A stretch of DNA of 64,000 nt from Megascapheus bottae (GCA_024803745.1 JANJXV010000192.1:930001-994000), one strand, 5' to 3'; positions 12,250 to 23,096 are shown, counted from the first letter of the stretch. The notes: generated by a model from the sequence alone, not told the origin. A program made the numbers and translations.

Positions 12250-12785
12250 TTATTATTTGAATGGTGTTGGGTGTGTCTGGTGTTTACAGAGGAAATGGGA
12301 GTAGGAATCTGAGTGGATCAGGTCAAGAAATTTTCCTTTTGTGTGGTGAGTACTATGGAATTAGCGTCAAGCATTGACCAGCAACTGACCTTTCTCATGG
12401 GACCTGGAACAGAATTTCCTCTGCTGTGATGGACTCCATACTGACAGACATAGCCACACCCTAGACTTCAAGAGTTTAGGTGACCTATCACCAGCTTTGA
12501 TCAATTTTGTGAAAGACAGGCTGTTCACCCTGGCATTTGCAGACAATTACCAAATATAGTGATACTCATGGAGACATTTAGCTTGTCGACTGCTTCACAG
12601 ATAGGTTTTTCTGCTCATAAGTATTTCACTGTACAGCTGTCATTAAGACCTAAATGCTCAGGCTTACAGAATACACATTATTCTCACTTATTTTATTGTG
12701 TCAAAGTGGTTATGTGGTGCTTCTGTATTTCCTGAATAAATATCAGTTTTAAAGTATAGCCGTCTTTCAAAAAATGTTTTTGTTT
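12250..12785. other. Unique or ancient repeat-derived DNA
   Basis: No gene seen. The stretch around 12275-12345 ('gtgtttacagaggaaatggg ... gtcaagaaattttcc') has the feel of an old interspersed repeat, and an AATAAA occurs near 12735. I cannot assign a family. Confidence 0.3.
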
Positions 12786-12787
12786 TT

Positions 12788-13008
12788 AAGCTCACACCTG
12801 TAATAGTAGCTACTCAGGAGGCTTAGGTCTTGAGGATCATGGTTCAAAGCCAGCCCAGGCAGAAAAGTCCGCATGAGACTCTTCTCTCCAATTAACCACT
12901 CAAAAACCAGTAGTGGAGCTGTACCTCAAAATGGTAGAAAAGAGAGCTCAGGGACACCCACCATCTAGGTTTTGAGTTCACACCCCATGACTGACTTTAA
13001 AAAAAAAG
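12788..13008 (+). mobile_element. B1-Geo dimeric SINE
   Basis: It starts inside the B1-like head ('ctcacacctgtaatagtagc'), followed by 'ggatcatggttcaaagccag', 'gagactcttctctccaatta' and a degraded Geo half ending 'gagttcacaccccatgactg' and an A-tail. The first few bases of the B1 head are missing. Confidence 0.88.
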
Positions 13009-13014
13009 TTTAAT

Positions 13015-13300
13015 TTTGCTGATATTCCCAGAATTAATTCTATTTTGACCTTTTGGGACAGTGGGCTGGTGGGCTGGAGGACTTTCAGTCTCTCTGGATC
13101 TCAACACTATCATTATGGATGCAGGAAGGCGTCTCTAGGGATTATGGGTAAAACCTATACTCAATAAACACCTAGGTCCTGTAATAACTCTGTAGGTTCC
13201 TATCCTTACTGTGCAAAGTCATCATAAACATGGCAACTTATGACAGTATACAAACAATAATAGAACTCAAGAAAACAGCACTGTTTTCTAGTACCTTTTC
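13015..13300. other. Unique spacer
   Basis: Nothing recognised. Confidence 0.5.
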
Positions 13301-13318
13301 TCTAAAAAAAAAAAAAAG

Positions 13319-13645
13319 GTGGGGCAGTGGCAGTGGCTCAAGTCTATAATTCTAGCTACCTGGGAGCCAGAGATTGGAAGATCAAGATTCAAGGCTAGTC
13401 TAGTTCAAAAAATAAATAAATAAATTGTTTCTGAGATTCCATCTCAACAGTGGTACACCCTGGGGAAGCATAACGAAAAGGATTGCAGTCCAGGCTGGCC
13501 CAGGCATAAAGCAAAATCCTATCTGGAACATAATCAAACCAGCAAGTGGTCGGCAGCGTGATTCAAGAGATAGAGCACCTGTCTTTGCAAGCTCAGAATC
13601 CTGAGTTCAAATCCTAGCATTGCAAACTAAAAAGCAAAAACAAGA
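13319..13645 (+). mobile_element. Older composite SINE: B1-like plus ID-like
   Basis: A B1-like part ('cagtggctcaagtctataat' ... 'gatcaagattcaaggctag') carries an internal 'aataaataaataaat' tract. A second B1 fragment ('cagtccaggctggcccaggc') and an ID/tRNA-like part ('agagatagagcacctgtctt' ... 'gagttcaaatcctagc') with an A-rich tail follow. A 14-base A run at about 13304-13317 precedes it. It does not carry the Geo monomer, so it is probably an older dimer or tandem insertions. Confidence 0.65.
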
Positions 13646-13649
13646 GCAA

Positions 13650-14285
13650 AAGCGTGTGTCCATGCCTGGCGTGCCATTCACTGGCAGCAGAAACTCAGAA
13701 GGAGGCGGGAGTTGTAAGACAGGATAGGAACATTTAGTTTAATTGCCTGGGGAGGGTCAGAAACAACTCTTTGTTCAGCCCCACCAAGCTAATTAGTTGA
13801 AAAAACAACATTCTCAGCCCATAAACAAGAGTCTTTTTTTTTCTATAAGCAATTAGGAATGACCCTAATCTTATTCACTTAAACATACATCCCACAGCAA
13901 AGCTGGAAAGACACCAAAGCATTGGAAAGACACCAAAGTTGAGGCTGCACAACTGCCTTTGTGAATCCTCAAAGCTTCCCAATGAAAGATCAACTGCCCT
14001 TCCTTCGAAGATTTTCTTCTTTGCTTTCTCCTGAGCATAAATTTCCAGATGTGCAGCAGGTGACAGCAGGAAGCCAGAGTTCTAACCCATCATACTAACC
14101 CAGCCCTTCCCCTGCCCAACCTCACACCTCACACATTGCTCCCTACTGGACAGTTTGCATTGTCTCTGCCTTCTGCCAGCCTGGAAATACTGTGAGGCCC
14201 AGTGAAGAGCCATCACCTGCCATCTGAGTGCTCTACTGCTTTACACAGGGAAAGGATGAAGCAAACTATTGTTGAATAAACCAAT
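13650..14285. other. Unique sequence with a 16 bp direct duplication
   Basis: No gene seen. The 16-mer tggaaagacaccaaag occurs at 13904-13919 and again at 13923-13938, a small tandem duplication. The rest is unremarkable. Confidence 0.5.
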
Positions 14286-14287
14286 GG

Positions 14288-14440
14288 AGGATGGATGGAT
14301 GGATGGATGGATGGATATGAAAGGAAGGAAGATAGATGGATGATGGATAGAAGGATAGGGAATGGATAGGATAGATGATGGGTGGAAAGGTTAAAGAGAG
14401 GAAGAAAGGAAAAAGGAGGAAAGAGGAGGACGGGAGTTTC
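14288..14440. repeat. (GGAT)n and flanking purine-rich tract
   Basis: Six or seven perfect GGAT units at 14288-14316 grade into imperfect GGAT/GGAA/GATA and then purine-only DNA. The reverse strand gives a serine/proline/histidine-rich open frame that is only repeat translation. Confidence 0.9.
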
Positions 14441-14512
14441 TTTAATAGGGAATACAGAGATCATTTGTTAGTATAAAGATTTGCAAATGATCACAGCAAA
14501 TAACACTTCAAA

Positions 14513-14570
14513 TGGGAGAGAGGGGAGAAGAGGAAGGGGGGGGGAGAGGGAGAGAGGAGGGGTGAGGCTG
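14513..14570. repeat. G-rich purine tract
   Basis: Almost pure purine with a run of nine G (about 14536-14544) and several further G runs, capable in principle of forming a G-quadruplex. Confidence 0.8.
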
Positions 14571-14574
14571 GTGC

Positions 14575-14908
14575 TCCAAGGTTGAGGGGTAACTTAAAAA
14601 AAATAATCCAACTAACTGAAAGAATGACTGGTGCAGCCAGGAGCAGAATTCAAATTTTGAAGCTCTATTCTCCCAGCTGGGCACTTAAGAGTTTGGCTCG
14701 TGTGGTGTTGGCAGTTCACGGAGAGTTCAAATCCCCTCACAGACACGTGTGGGTGAATAAGTGGCATAGTCTTTCTTTCTTCCAAGTGCTTGATAGAAGC
14801 TTCCAGATGTATGGGGGTGTGCATAAGAGAGCCTCGAGTGCTCCACTCTCGATGGAGTCTATAAATATGCATGTTGGGTATCATGAATCATTTAGAGCTG
14901 GCTTGGTT
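14575..14908. other. Unique sequence
   Basis: No gene is supported. The 164-codon open frame starting here ends in the CCTT tract and contains poly-(S/F/L/P) translation of the repeat. Confidence 0.4.
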
Positions 14909-14910
14909 GC

Positions 14911-15007
14911 TTTTCTTTTCTTTCTTTCTTTCTTTCTTTCTTTTTTTCTTTCCCTTCCTTCCTTCCTTCCTTCCTTCCTTCCTTCCTTCCTTCCTTCCTT
15001 CCTTCCT
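14911..15007. repeat. (TTTC)n(TTCC)n pyrimidine tract
   Basis: About 97 bp of pyrimidine: CTTT units first, then about fifteen CCTT units. The variant switch between two related tetranucleotides is typical of microsatellite expansion. Confidence 0.95.
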
Positions 15008-15485
15008 GGCTATCTAACTTTATTCTTGAAACTTCTTGCTAAGTTTGAAAGGACACCAAGGCGGAGAGAAATGTAGTTACCAGCGAGCTTGAGGCTTAGG
15101 GGTGAACACTTGGGCTCTTTCACCACTTTCAGAATTTGTTATCTCCGCTTATTTCGCTTTGGACTTTGAGTTTACTTCCCCTCGTGGGGGCTCTGTCTCC
15201 ACGTCAGAACAAAGGGATACTAAGTCCACGCAGTGTGTGGATATAAAACACTAGTACAGCAGACAGAAGGAGCACGCAGAATGGCTGGCCTCCTTCCTTT
15301 CCTCGTATGACTCTAGTCCACAGCCAAATCTAACTACATCATACGACAGCCAGGCCTCAAAGGTTAGCAATTACCAGTCAATAAATGTTGCTCAAATAGA
15401 AAGTAATGGAGGAAGCTGCTTCTGACAGGGTCTCAGCCAAGCTATGCTACAGTAAGAAAACACTAAGTCTGTTGTTTTCATATCC
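15008..15485. other. Unique sequence
   Basis: Nothing recognised. There is a mild rise in CpG around 15140-15230, far below island density. Confidence 0.4.
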
Positions 15486-15488
15486 TAT

Positions 15489-15592
15489 GCTCTCCCTTCT
15501 TCCTCCCTTTTTCTCTCTCTCTCCTTCCCTCCTTTCTTCCCTCCCCCCTCCCTCCCTCCTCCTCCTCTCCTTTTCCCTCTCCCTCTCTTCTG
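15489..15592. repeat. CT-rich low-complexity tract
   Basis: Imperfect (CT)n/(CCT)n pyrimidine run of about 100 bp directly upstream of an old SINE. The Leu/Ser/Pro-rich frame on plus is repeat translation. Confidence 0.9.
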
Positions 15593-15800
15593 GTGTAAGA
15601 CTTGAACCCAGAACTTCACATATGCTAGCCAAACATGGGACTACTTGTGTCACACCCCATCCCTAGATACTGATTGTTTTATTTTTGTGTTTTTGGAGAC
15701 AGAGTCCCTCTACTACCTTTATCTGAGTTGGCCTTGGTCTTGTGATTCTCTCAAGTAGCTGGAATGACAGATTTGTGGTACTATACCTGGCTATCATAAA
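15593..15800 (-). mobile_element. Old SINE, ID-like plus B1-like halves
   Basis: Minus-strand tRNA-like piece ('gacttgaacccagaactt', 'catatgctagccaaacat') followed by a B1-like piece ('gttggccttggtcttgtgat', 'agtagctggaatgacag'). Strongly diverged; similar old dimers occur at 22285 and 24890. Confidence 0.65.
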
Positions 15801-15804
15801 TAAC

Positions 15805-17285
15805 CTCTTCCACCCTCATACTTTGTGTTTGCCTGGATAGCTTTGTCACCCCCCTCCAGTCCACCCCCAGGGTGTTGTTCTAGAAACTGCCATCATAGAA
15901 AAAAAAAACATTAACCTACCATCGATGGTCCACAGGTAAACACCTGACCCAATCAGAGTCCTCCTCTGAGATCGGGATACTGGGAACTTGTATTGATTGT
16001 ATTGGTTTGCCAGATCAGCTTGAGACCTGCTGATATCTGTGTCTACTTTCACATGGACACATAGATATCATATGATATTCTCCCACAGAGGAGTGGAGAA
16101 TGCCAGTCTAAGTGAAGAGATTGGGTAGGAAAAGGCGATTCAAAGATAAGACGAATTGATAGAAGAGGTGGGCGTGGAAATGTGGAAAAGTCCCAGTTTC
16201 CACTCAGACACATGACCTGCTCACGTGCCTTCCACGAATCACCCCAGTATTCTGATTTCCTGAAACTCACCATGTTTCTGTCACAACCAAGAGTCAAGGT
16301 CTGCCAACTTTAACGTTTTGGTTAAGTTCAAAATAATTTCAAATTACTCTTTTATTTCAGATCATTTCCATGTGAATTCTTGCCCACTAAGAAAACAGGA
16401 AGAATGGTTTTCTAGAACCATCCACTCACCCCCACCCACCTACCTACAGAGTATACCTCACTCAGACCAGTGCCCCAGCTAAGGACTGGAAGCTACTCTG
16501 TCTACATTCTAACAGCTGGCTCCTAGTGCCTCTCCTGAAGGAATGGCTTCTACCTGTCACTGCATGTGGGCTGGTTCAGTTTGGAATTGGAGTGGGGGAG
16601 AGTGAGGGATAGTTTAGAACCAGAGCGGAAGATCTCCTTTCAAGCAACTGACCTCACTCAATGAGAACAAGGAGAGCCAGCAAGGTCAGTATGTGAACTT
16701 GGCCTATATCCAAGGAACATATACAGTCTCCACTCAAACCTTTCTGTCTGGAATATAATAGGCCCTGAGAGACAGCCTATGAGCAAGTGAACTTGACCCC
16801 AACAGCCATCCTTCACTTTTCTCACCTCCAACACCCTCCCCCGCAAACTTCTTCCCTCTCCATTAAGTGTCCCTGGCCCTAAAGCTGTCACACCTTCCCA
16901 GGAAAGGAATCATTTCTAGTTTCATGTTGCATAATATGAAGCAAGGATTTGAGGACAATGGTTTCAAATCTAATTATGGTACTACATGGACCTCCTGTCT
17001 GACCTCGGCTTTCAAGATCAATACAGATGTTTTGTCTGTTTCCATCATCTGGGTAGTTTTCAAACCAAAGTTAAGTTTACTCCCAGGTTCAGTGCTGAGT
17101 CTTTCTAGAAGAGAGCCCTTCCATATAGAAAGGGCACACTACCATCTAATGGGGCATCTTGGCCTTCAAAACTTTCTGGTAGGATCCATGTTCCCAGCCA
17201 CCCCCTCTCCTCCCCCCCCACAGATGGGCACTAAAAATATTTGTAGGGTGAATTAAAGGGAACGAAGGTAGTTAGAAATTTTGTT
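15805..17285. other. Unique sequence, no gene seen
   Basis: No coding exon or recent repeat. A stretch at 15935-15985 ('gacccaatcagagtcctcct') resembles an old interspersed repeat that also seems present near 58100 and 52600. No family assigned. Confidence 0.4.
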
Positions 17286-17290
17286 AGTGT

Positions 17291-17518
17291 AAACTGGGTA
17301 CCAGTGGCTCATGCCTGTAACACTGGCAACTCAGGAGGCTGAGATCTGAGGATCTGAGGTTCAAAGTCAGCCCAGGCAGGAAAATTTATGAAACTCTCAT
17401 GTCTAATTAACACTGTGGCTTAACCAGAGAGTTCTAAGCATCAATCAACCAATCATTCAGTCAGTCAATCTAAGGGTCAGCACCCAGGTTCTGAGTTCAA
17501 CACTCAGTTCTGGCATGT
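17291..17518 (+). mobile_element. B1-Geo dimeric SINE, diverged tail
   Basis: The B1-like head is well preserved ('agtggctcatgcctgtaaca', 'aggctgagatctgaggat', 'aggttcaaagtcagccca'). The Geo half is disrupted by a 'caatcaaccaatcattcagt' duplication-rich piece, then 'cacccaggttctgagttcaa'. Its tail runs into a TG-rich tract. Confidence 0.85.
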
Positions 17519-17531
17519 GTGTGAGCATACT

Positions 17532-17586
17532 TTTGTGTGTGTGCGCGTGTGTTTATGCATGTGTACACACACACGCACACACACAT
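17532..17586. repeat. (TG)n-(CA)n inverted repeat
   Basis: A TG/CG run is followed after a short loop containing 'tatgcatg' by a matching CA/CG run, so the two arms are near-complementary. The tract is also mostly alternating purine-pyrimidine. Confidence 0.85.
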
Positions 17587-17599
17587 AATCTTAACAGAG

Positions 17600-17705
17600 C
17601 ATACATTTTTTTTTAAAACCAGGTTCAGAAAAGTTGGATGTCTTGCTCAACATCACACAGCTCATGTGGCAAGATTGTAACTCTAGGTAATCAGTGGTTG
17701 ATCAC
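17600..17705 (+). mobile_element. MIR SINE fragment (3' part)
   Basis: Has the MIR motif series 'gttcagaaaagttggatgtc', 'ttgctcaacatcacacagct', 'caagattgtaactctagg', matching the conserved core and 3' part of this ancient mammalian tRNA-derived SINE. Diverged. Confidence 0.6.
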
Positions 17706-17869
17706 CTATTACTGGTGTCCTGCTTGACATGGAGGCTAATAATGCTAACATTCATTAACTCTACCAAGAATCTCATAATTTAAAAGAAGACCAAGGGATG
17801 AGTACATTTGTATAATGGTTACTACTGATTGCCATTATTGACTGAGTTTCGTGCCTGTAACCCCATCCT

Positions 17870-18015
17870 CCCATGCATATACATTCTCATGTAATCCGTC
17901 TTAGAATGGTATGAGAGGACAGATGATACTTTACAAGTAGGGAAACTGAGGCACAGAAAGTTCAGTTGTTTCGCCTGGGTCACCACACAAGTCCACAGCC
18001 ACTCAGTAGCTGGAC
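17870..18015 (+). mobile_element. MIR SINE fragment
   Basis: Contains 'tctcatgtaatccgtctta', 'caagtagggaaactgaggca', 'cagaaagttcagttgtttcg' and 'gtcaccacacaagtccacag', in the order expected for MIR. It sits about 170 bp from a second MIR remnant, so the two could derive from separate insertions. Confidence 0.75.
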
Positions 18016-18108
18016 CAAGGTAGACCCCAGAGACCTGTGCTCTTTGCCTTGAGCATTGACATCCCCAGGCATAAGATGGGAAGCACGATCTTCAAGAACC
18101 ATTTTTTT

Positions 18109-18290
18109 GCCAGTCCTGGGCCTTGAACTCAGGGCCTGAGCACTGTCCTTGGGCTTTCTCAAGGCTAGAGCTCTACCACTTGAGCTACAGCACCATTTCT
18201 GGCTTTTTTCTATGTATGTGGTACAGAGGAATTGAACCCAGGTCCTTGTGCATGCTAGGCAAGCACTCTACCACTAGAGCACTCCTGGCC
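18109..18290 (-). mobile_element. IDL-Geo dimeric SINE with perfect 16 bp target duplication
   Basis: Full-length minus-strand dimer, flanked by caagaaccattttttt at 18093-18108 and 18291-18306. It carries the Geo end ('gccagtcctgggccttgaac'), the junction 'ggcttttttctatgtatgtg', and the left tRNA-like monomer with B-box complement 'ggaattgaacccagg'. The intact duplication suggests a fairly recent insertion. Confidence 0.95.
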
Positions 18291-18309
18291 CAAGAACCAT
18301 TTTTTTAAG

Positions 18310-18768
18310 GCAGGCTGTACATCCAGTGTCCTGCATGGACTGCCAGGAGATGCAGCAAACCCAATGGACTTGATGAGACTCAACCTCAAACCTACCAAGT
18401 GCCCATGCCATGTGGTGGACACACAGAGGGCAGGTCAAAGAGGGAAACAAAGAGACCTATGCCAGCGTGAACTGGGTGGAAGCCACAGGAAGACCACAAC
18501 GGCACAATGCACAGAAGTAACTCCCATTACTCTGCTGAGACTCTGGGCATTCATCACAGCAGAGCAAGAAATGGGCTGCCCAGGACCTAGAAAAGACCCA
18601 GGACCCTAGCAGCAGACAGCGTTGGAGCCTTTCACCTGGAAGGTCTTTGGAGCCATTTGGATTCCTTTTCCAATGATCTTCCTGGTGTGATAATACACAT
18701 TCTCATTCACACATTGCCTTGTGGATCCTTCTTGATGTTCTTCCCTTACGTGGAATGCCAGAAAACAT
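18310..18768. other. Unique sequence
   Basis: Nothing recognised. Confidence 0.5.
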
Positions 18769-18777
18769 ACTGACCAC

Positions 18778-18965
18778 CACAGGACAGGGTGGCCCAATGG
18801 CATTGTCTAGCATACACAATGCCCTGGGTTCAATTCCTTAGTACACAGAAAAAGCCAGAAGTGGTGTTGTGGCTCAAGTGGTAGAGAGCTAGCTTTGAGA
18901 AAGCTCAAGGACAGTGCCCAGGCTCTGAGTTTAAGCGCCAGGACTGGCAAAAAAAGGAAAAAACA
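18778..18965 (+). mobile_element. IDL-Geo dimeric SINE, sense
   Basis: Left monomer: A-box region 'ggtggcccaatggcattg' and B-box 'gccctgggttcaattcc'. Then the linker 'cagaaaaagccagaagtg', the Geo monomer ('ttgtggctcaagtggtagag') and an A-tail. Flanks share actgaccac (18769-18777 and 18966-18974). Confidence 0.92.
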
Positions 18966-18975
18966 ACTGACCACA

Positions 18976-19190
18976 TAGAAGGTACTTAACAAGTGTCTAC
19001 TGGTTGGCCAAAGGACTGCCCACCCAGGCCTACCTGGCACTGGTCATTTTAGAGCTGTCTAAGGAATCGATTTTATTTCAAACAGGTTGTAAGATACTAT
19101 TTTCTTTTCTTTTCCTTTTTACTCTTCCTTGACAATGAAGTGCCTTTGAAAGTTCCTAAGTGATAGATATTATCCTACAATCAAATGTTA
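18976..19190. other. Unique spacer
   Basis: Nothing recognised. Confidence 0.5.
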
Positions 19191-19194
19191 CCCT

Positions 19195-19425
19195 GCTGTT
19201 TGATATCTATTCAAATCCAGTCTGGGCTAACTCTCATGTGCCAGATGCTTGGGTTGAACTAAGTTTGCTGAATCTTCAAAACAACCCTGAAAAGGGGGGG
19301 GGAAGAGAAGTGGCAGGGGAGGAGGAGGAAGGGGGAAATTCTATCGTCTGTTTTCCTAGATAAGGGAACTGAGGCACGTGCGTGAGTTTATTTGTTCACA
19401 ACATGGTGGACCTGAACTTGAGCAC
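19195..19425 (+). mobile_element. MIR SINE split by a purine-rich tract
   Basis: Both ends read as MIR: 'catgtgccagatgcttgggt' and 'ctgaatcttcaaaacaaccc' on the left, 'ttttcctagataagggaact' and 'gaggcacgtgcgtgag' on the right. A G/A-rich low-complexity stretch at 19294-19338 sits between them. Confidence 0.75.
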
Positions 19426-19429
19426 ATAA

Positions 19430-21405
19430 ATGAGTTCACCAGCTCATAAATGGCTGGGTAAAGGTTTCACCTCTGTTCTCTTTGCCCCAGAGCCCTGGCT
19501 CTGTCACCTCCATAGAAGCTCCTGGAAATGTCTTGGTGATAAACATCCAGATGACCATGGCTGTGATAACCTTGTACTGGCCAACACCTATCACCTTGCT
19601 CTATCCTATGTAGGTGTCCACCTCATCACTTAAAAGAACAACTTCATTTGCTCAGCAGAGCCTCTGTGAAGCAAAGTTCTTTTTTTATCCTGAGGAAGAA
19701 GCCGAGACTAACAAGGTGGAGACTTGATCTCCACAGGGATGGGAGTTCAAGTCACAACCAGTGGCCTCTAGATCAGATGCCATCTACCTGGTTGGGAGTG
19801 GAGGCTCCAATCTCAGCGCACCACTCTCAGCTCAACCCATCCCATCCCTCCTCCACCCAGAAAGAACAAAAGGAAACCTTCCCTGGAAGCACCAAGCAAA
19901 GATGTCAGCATCCTGTGTCGCCATAGCAACCAGCCCTCCTCCATCTCCTCAGGAGGAGGGGGGGGGGGAAGCAAAAGTCAAACTGAGCCTCCTGTGGAAC
20001 ATTCTGTGGGTAAACACCAGGACCAGTGTGTTTGGGCCTCTGTTTTCTCACGTCAATAGGGTGAATCATTCTTGGAACAGGGGCTGGGAAGCTGACCAGG
20101 TTCCTAAGTAGATAAGGTTAATGGTGCTCTTCCAGAGATGGCGGGGTCACTTTGAAAATTAATCCTGTTTTATTTTATTTTCTTTCCTCTAGAATGTGGG
20201 CTTATACATGAGCAGATTCAAAATCAGAGAAGAGAAGCCAACAGCAGTTCCTGGCAAGGGATCTGTAAGCATTACCACATCCCCTTTTAGGCTGACATCA
20301 TCTTATTGCCCATCTCTTGGCAAGGTCTTGTCAACTTGAAGATTGGCAGATAGGAGAAAGAACACAGCAAGAAACCAAGGGATGTGAAAGCTTGGTGCCA
20401 CTGTGTTCACAATGTCTAACCTGAGTCCTGGTGGAGGCCTTGCTCATTCCTAGTCTAGTTACAGACTGCAGCTATGAGCAATGATTTGGTTTGGGGCTCA
20501 GGGGTTGTTGGGGGGAGTGCTTTTGTTGCCAATATTTGATCTTGGTAGGAGAGGACGTGGAAGCTGAGGTTAGAAAGACAAGAAGCAGTAAGCTATAGGA
20601 CCATGTAGAAAGAACATCTCAGACCAAAGTCATAAGCAGGTTCCAGGGTAATAACTACTCTCTCTGGATGGAAGTGGGTAGTGGGCTCTATAAGAGAAGT
20701 GTGGGGGTGGGGGGTATGGATAGGACATGGAAACTGTGGTGGAGGGGGGAGTGAACTAGGAATGTGATGGAAGTTTTATGCTAAATATTGTGTGAAGTCA
20801 TTGGCAAATTCTAAGGCAAAGCAAAGGGAAGGGGCTATGTTATTCTCAGAGCCTGGCCTATATAACCAGTACTCAAACATGGGATGAATGAGCTGAGATA
20901 ATGCACAGAAGTGTTTTTCAAGCAGTGAAGTATTGCAGAAAATTTTGAGATCACAAAACTATTGCAGACTTCTAGGTAGCAAGGAGGGAAAGCGAGAAGC
21001 ATCTGATTCGTAGAACACCCCATCCCTGTGAAAATCACTCCGAGCCACATCAAGATGCAAAGCTGGCAAGAGCCCCACCCACACAGACTTCTGAAGAAAT
21101 CACCAGCAAGGAATTCTTTCTTGTCCACCAGAGACAGAACAGGAAGGTGAAGAAGGGCAGGGCAGGGGGGTGGAGAGGGAAAGCCCTGAGAGCTGAGATC
21201 TGTGTGGCTCTGGTGTGGAGGAAGTAGGTTCTAATGAAGTACTGACTTCCCCACTGACCTCTTCTCCACAATGCAGCTGCTTTATTAGAGCCACTTGGTG
21301 GCTGGGATAGCCAGAGTTGTGACTGAAGAAGGAATGAACAGTGGGACCTTGTTGCAAAGAAGATGTGAGCTGGAAAGTGGGGGGAAGGGTAGTTCAGGAT
21401 ACAGG
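19430..21405. other. Unique sequence carrying an RFX-type X-box
   Basis: About 2 kb without recognised repeats. It contains a full X-box at 19917-19930 and a run of at least ten G near 19960-19970 right after 'ccatctcctcaggagga'. A 116-codon open frame at 19761-20111 has no recognisable domain. No gene is called. Confidence 0.45.
19917..19930 (+). promoter_or_regulatory. RFX X-box motif
   Basis: gtcgccatagcaac matches the palindromic RFX-family consensus GTNRCCATRGYAAC at every position. RFX factors bind such sites in ciliary and MHC class II genes. Whether this copy is bound is unknown, as no promoter features are visible nearby. Confidence 0.5.
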
Positions 21406-21411
21406 GTGTGC

Positions 21412-21449
21412 CACACACACACACACACGCACGCACACACACACACACA
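21412..21449. repeat. (CA)n microsatellite
   Basis: About nineteen CA/CG dinucleotides with two CG substitutions. Confidence 0.95.
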
Positions 21450-21950
21450 GAGCAGCAGTTTGGAGCAGTAGAAATTTTGTCCTTTGGCTCATGTTGACTG
21501 TGCTGTTTGGAAATGCCATGCTAAGGAATCCATGGTTGTAACAAATTCATGGATACATTTTCACTTTCATGTCAGGGAGACAAAGAGCTGGACTCTGCCC
21601 ACGCTTAGCTATAGCCGGCAGGTTTCAGCACTCTGGACAGCAGCCAGGCGGGTTCATCAGCCCTCCCTTAGTTGGTGATGAAGATTCACCAAGACTCCCA
21701 GGCTCAATGGGGAAAGCCAGGAAAACCCACCCATAGTGTCAATTGGCAAACATCAAGCCTTGCCTGACCCTGTTTCCATTTCCAAGAGAATTAAAGAGGA
21801 ATTAAAATCCAACAATCTGGGATATAGGAAAATAATTTCTTACCGTACTTGAAATGTGCCGTTGCACTAAAATTACATGGAAAGTGCACATATTTTCAAA
21901 AGATTTATGATGAGAAAGAGGAGGAAAAACTCTAAAAAGCAGTTGGTAGG
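21450..21950. other. Unique sequence
   Basis: Nothing recognised. Confidence 0.4.
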
Positions 21951-21954
21951 CTGT

Positions 21955-22140
21955 CAATAAAACTCAAAGAAACATGAACTTGTTGAGAAGTGGTTAAATA
22001 AATGGAACTACCTTCATATGGTAGAATACTATGCAGTCATTAAAACTGTTTCCAAAAACTCAACAATGACCTGGAGAAACACTTCAAGTACCAATTTTGA
22101 AAATGAGGACTTTTTAAAAACAATATATAATGCAGAATCT
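21955..22140. mobile_element. Old L1 LINE fragment
   Basis: 'gtggttaaataaatggaact' ... 'ggtagaatactatgcagtca' ... 'ttaaaactgtttccaaaaac' is the typical text of old mammalian L1 3' regions. A related piece lies at 59935-60065. Diverged, boundaries approximate. Confidence 0.6.
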
Positions 22141-22169
22141 CAATCTATGCATGAATGTTCACAATAGCT

Positions 22170-22280
22170 TAATTCCTTCCTTTCTTCTCTCTTTCCTTCC
22201 CTTTCCTCTTCTCCCCTTTCTCCACCATCCCTCTTCACCTCCCTTCTCCCCTCTCTCCTCCTCCCTTCAGCCCCTCCCAT
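22170..22280. repeat. CT-rich low-complexity tract
   Basis: Imperfect CTT/CCT pyrimidine tract of about 110 bp. It lies directly before an old SINE, the same arrangement as at 15489-15800. Confidence 0.9.
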
Positions 22281-22284
22281 TTTC

Positions 22285-22480
22285 TCTAGGGTTTGAACTC
22301 AGGGCCTTTCAATATGCTATGCAAATGGCATACTACTTGAACCATGCCCTTTTTTTTGTTGTTGTTTTTAAGATAAGGGCTCACTTTTTTTGCCATCTTT
22401 CTATCTATACTTCCCAGGTTGACAAATGTGTACCACCATTACTATCTTTGTCAAGACGATGTCTTAAACTTCCTGCAGGG
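22285..22480 (-). mobile_element. Old SINE, ID-like plus B1-like halves
   Basis: 'gggtttgaactcagggcctt' and 'atatgctatgcaaatggc' are tRNA/ID-like in antisense. 'tatctatacttcccaggttg' and 'acaaatgtgtaccaccatta' look like a decayed B1. Family certain only as a SINE. Confidence 0.5.
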
Positions 22481-22584
22481 CCAGCATTGAACTATATATA
22501 ATCTTCCCAACCGATGCCTATTGAGTAGCTAGATAGTGGGCAGCAGACCCTACATTAGACTATCAGCTTTGTACATGCTGTATG

Positions 22585-22858
22585 ATTCTGTTTATATACC
22601 TTTTTGAAAATTATAGTTACATATGCACTTATGGGGTACAAAATGGTATGAGCGTTGGATGACTAAGTCAAGCTAATTAATAGAGGAGTTGTCTCAAAAG
22701 TGTTCAGGGAGTTTTTGTGAGAGCATTTGCAAATGTACTCTCAGTGATCTGGAAATGTACCTATGCTCAAGTATTAGCTATTTCACCAGGTTCTGTAACA
22801 GATCTCCAAAATGAATAATAAATAATTCATGCTTACTCCTTCTGTCTAACCAAGGCTT
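22585..22858. mobile_element. Ancient L1 3' UTR fragment
   Basis: The text follows the common mammalian L1M 3' UTR pattern: 'ttatagttacatatgcactt', 'atggggtacaaaatggtatg', 'caagctaattaatagagg', 'gttctgtaacagatctcc', 'aataataaataattcatgc', 'ccttctgtctaacca'. Diverged, no target-site duplication seen. Confidence 0.7.
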
Positions 22859-23023
22859 TATGCCTTATGATTGGCCAATGGCAAGACTAAAGAGAAGCAA
22901 ATTGGAGTGTTCCAGAGCCTGCAGATGGAGTAGAGGTTGTGAGGACTGGGGCAACACCAGGGTGTTGATTTCTGTATTTGGGTTTTGTCTGGCCCATGCC
23001 TGTATGTGTCAGATAAAACTACA

Positions 23024-23029
<6 letters not shown>

Positions 23030-23096
<67 letters not shown>

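Noticed and set aside
14582..15076. 164-codon frame with serine/phenylalanine/leucine repeats
   Set aside because: The low-complexity part is the translation of the (TTTC)n(TTCC)n tract.
15140..15230. Slight rise in CpG considered as a promoter island
   Set aside because: Only a handful of CpGs in 90 bp, no length, no GC-box cluster, no exon nearby.
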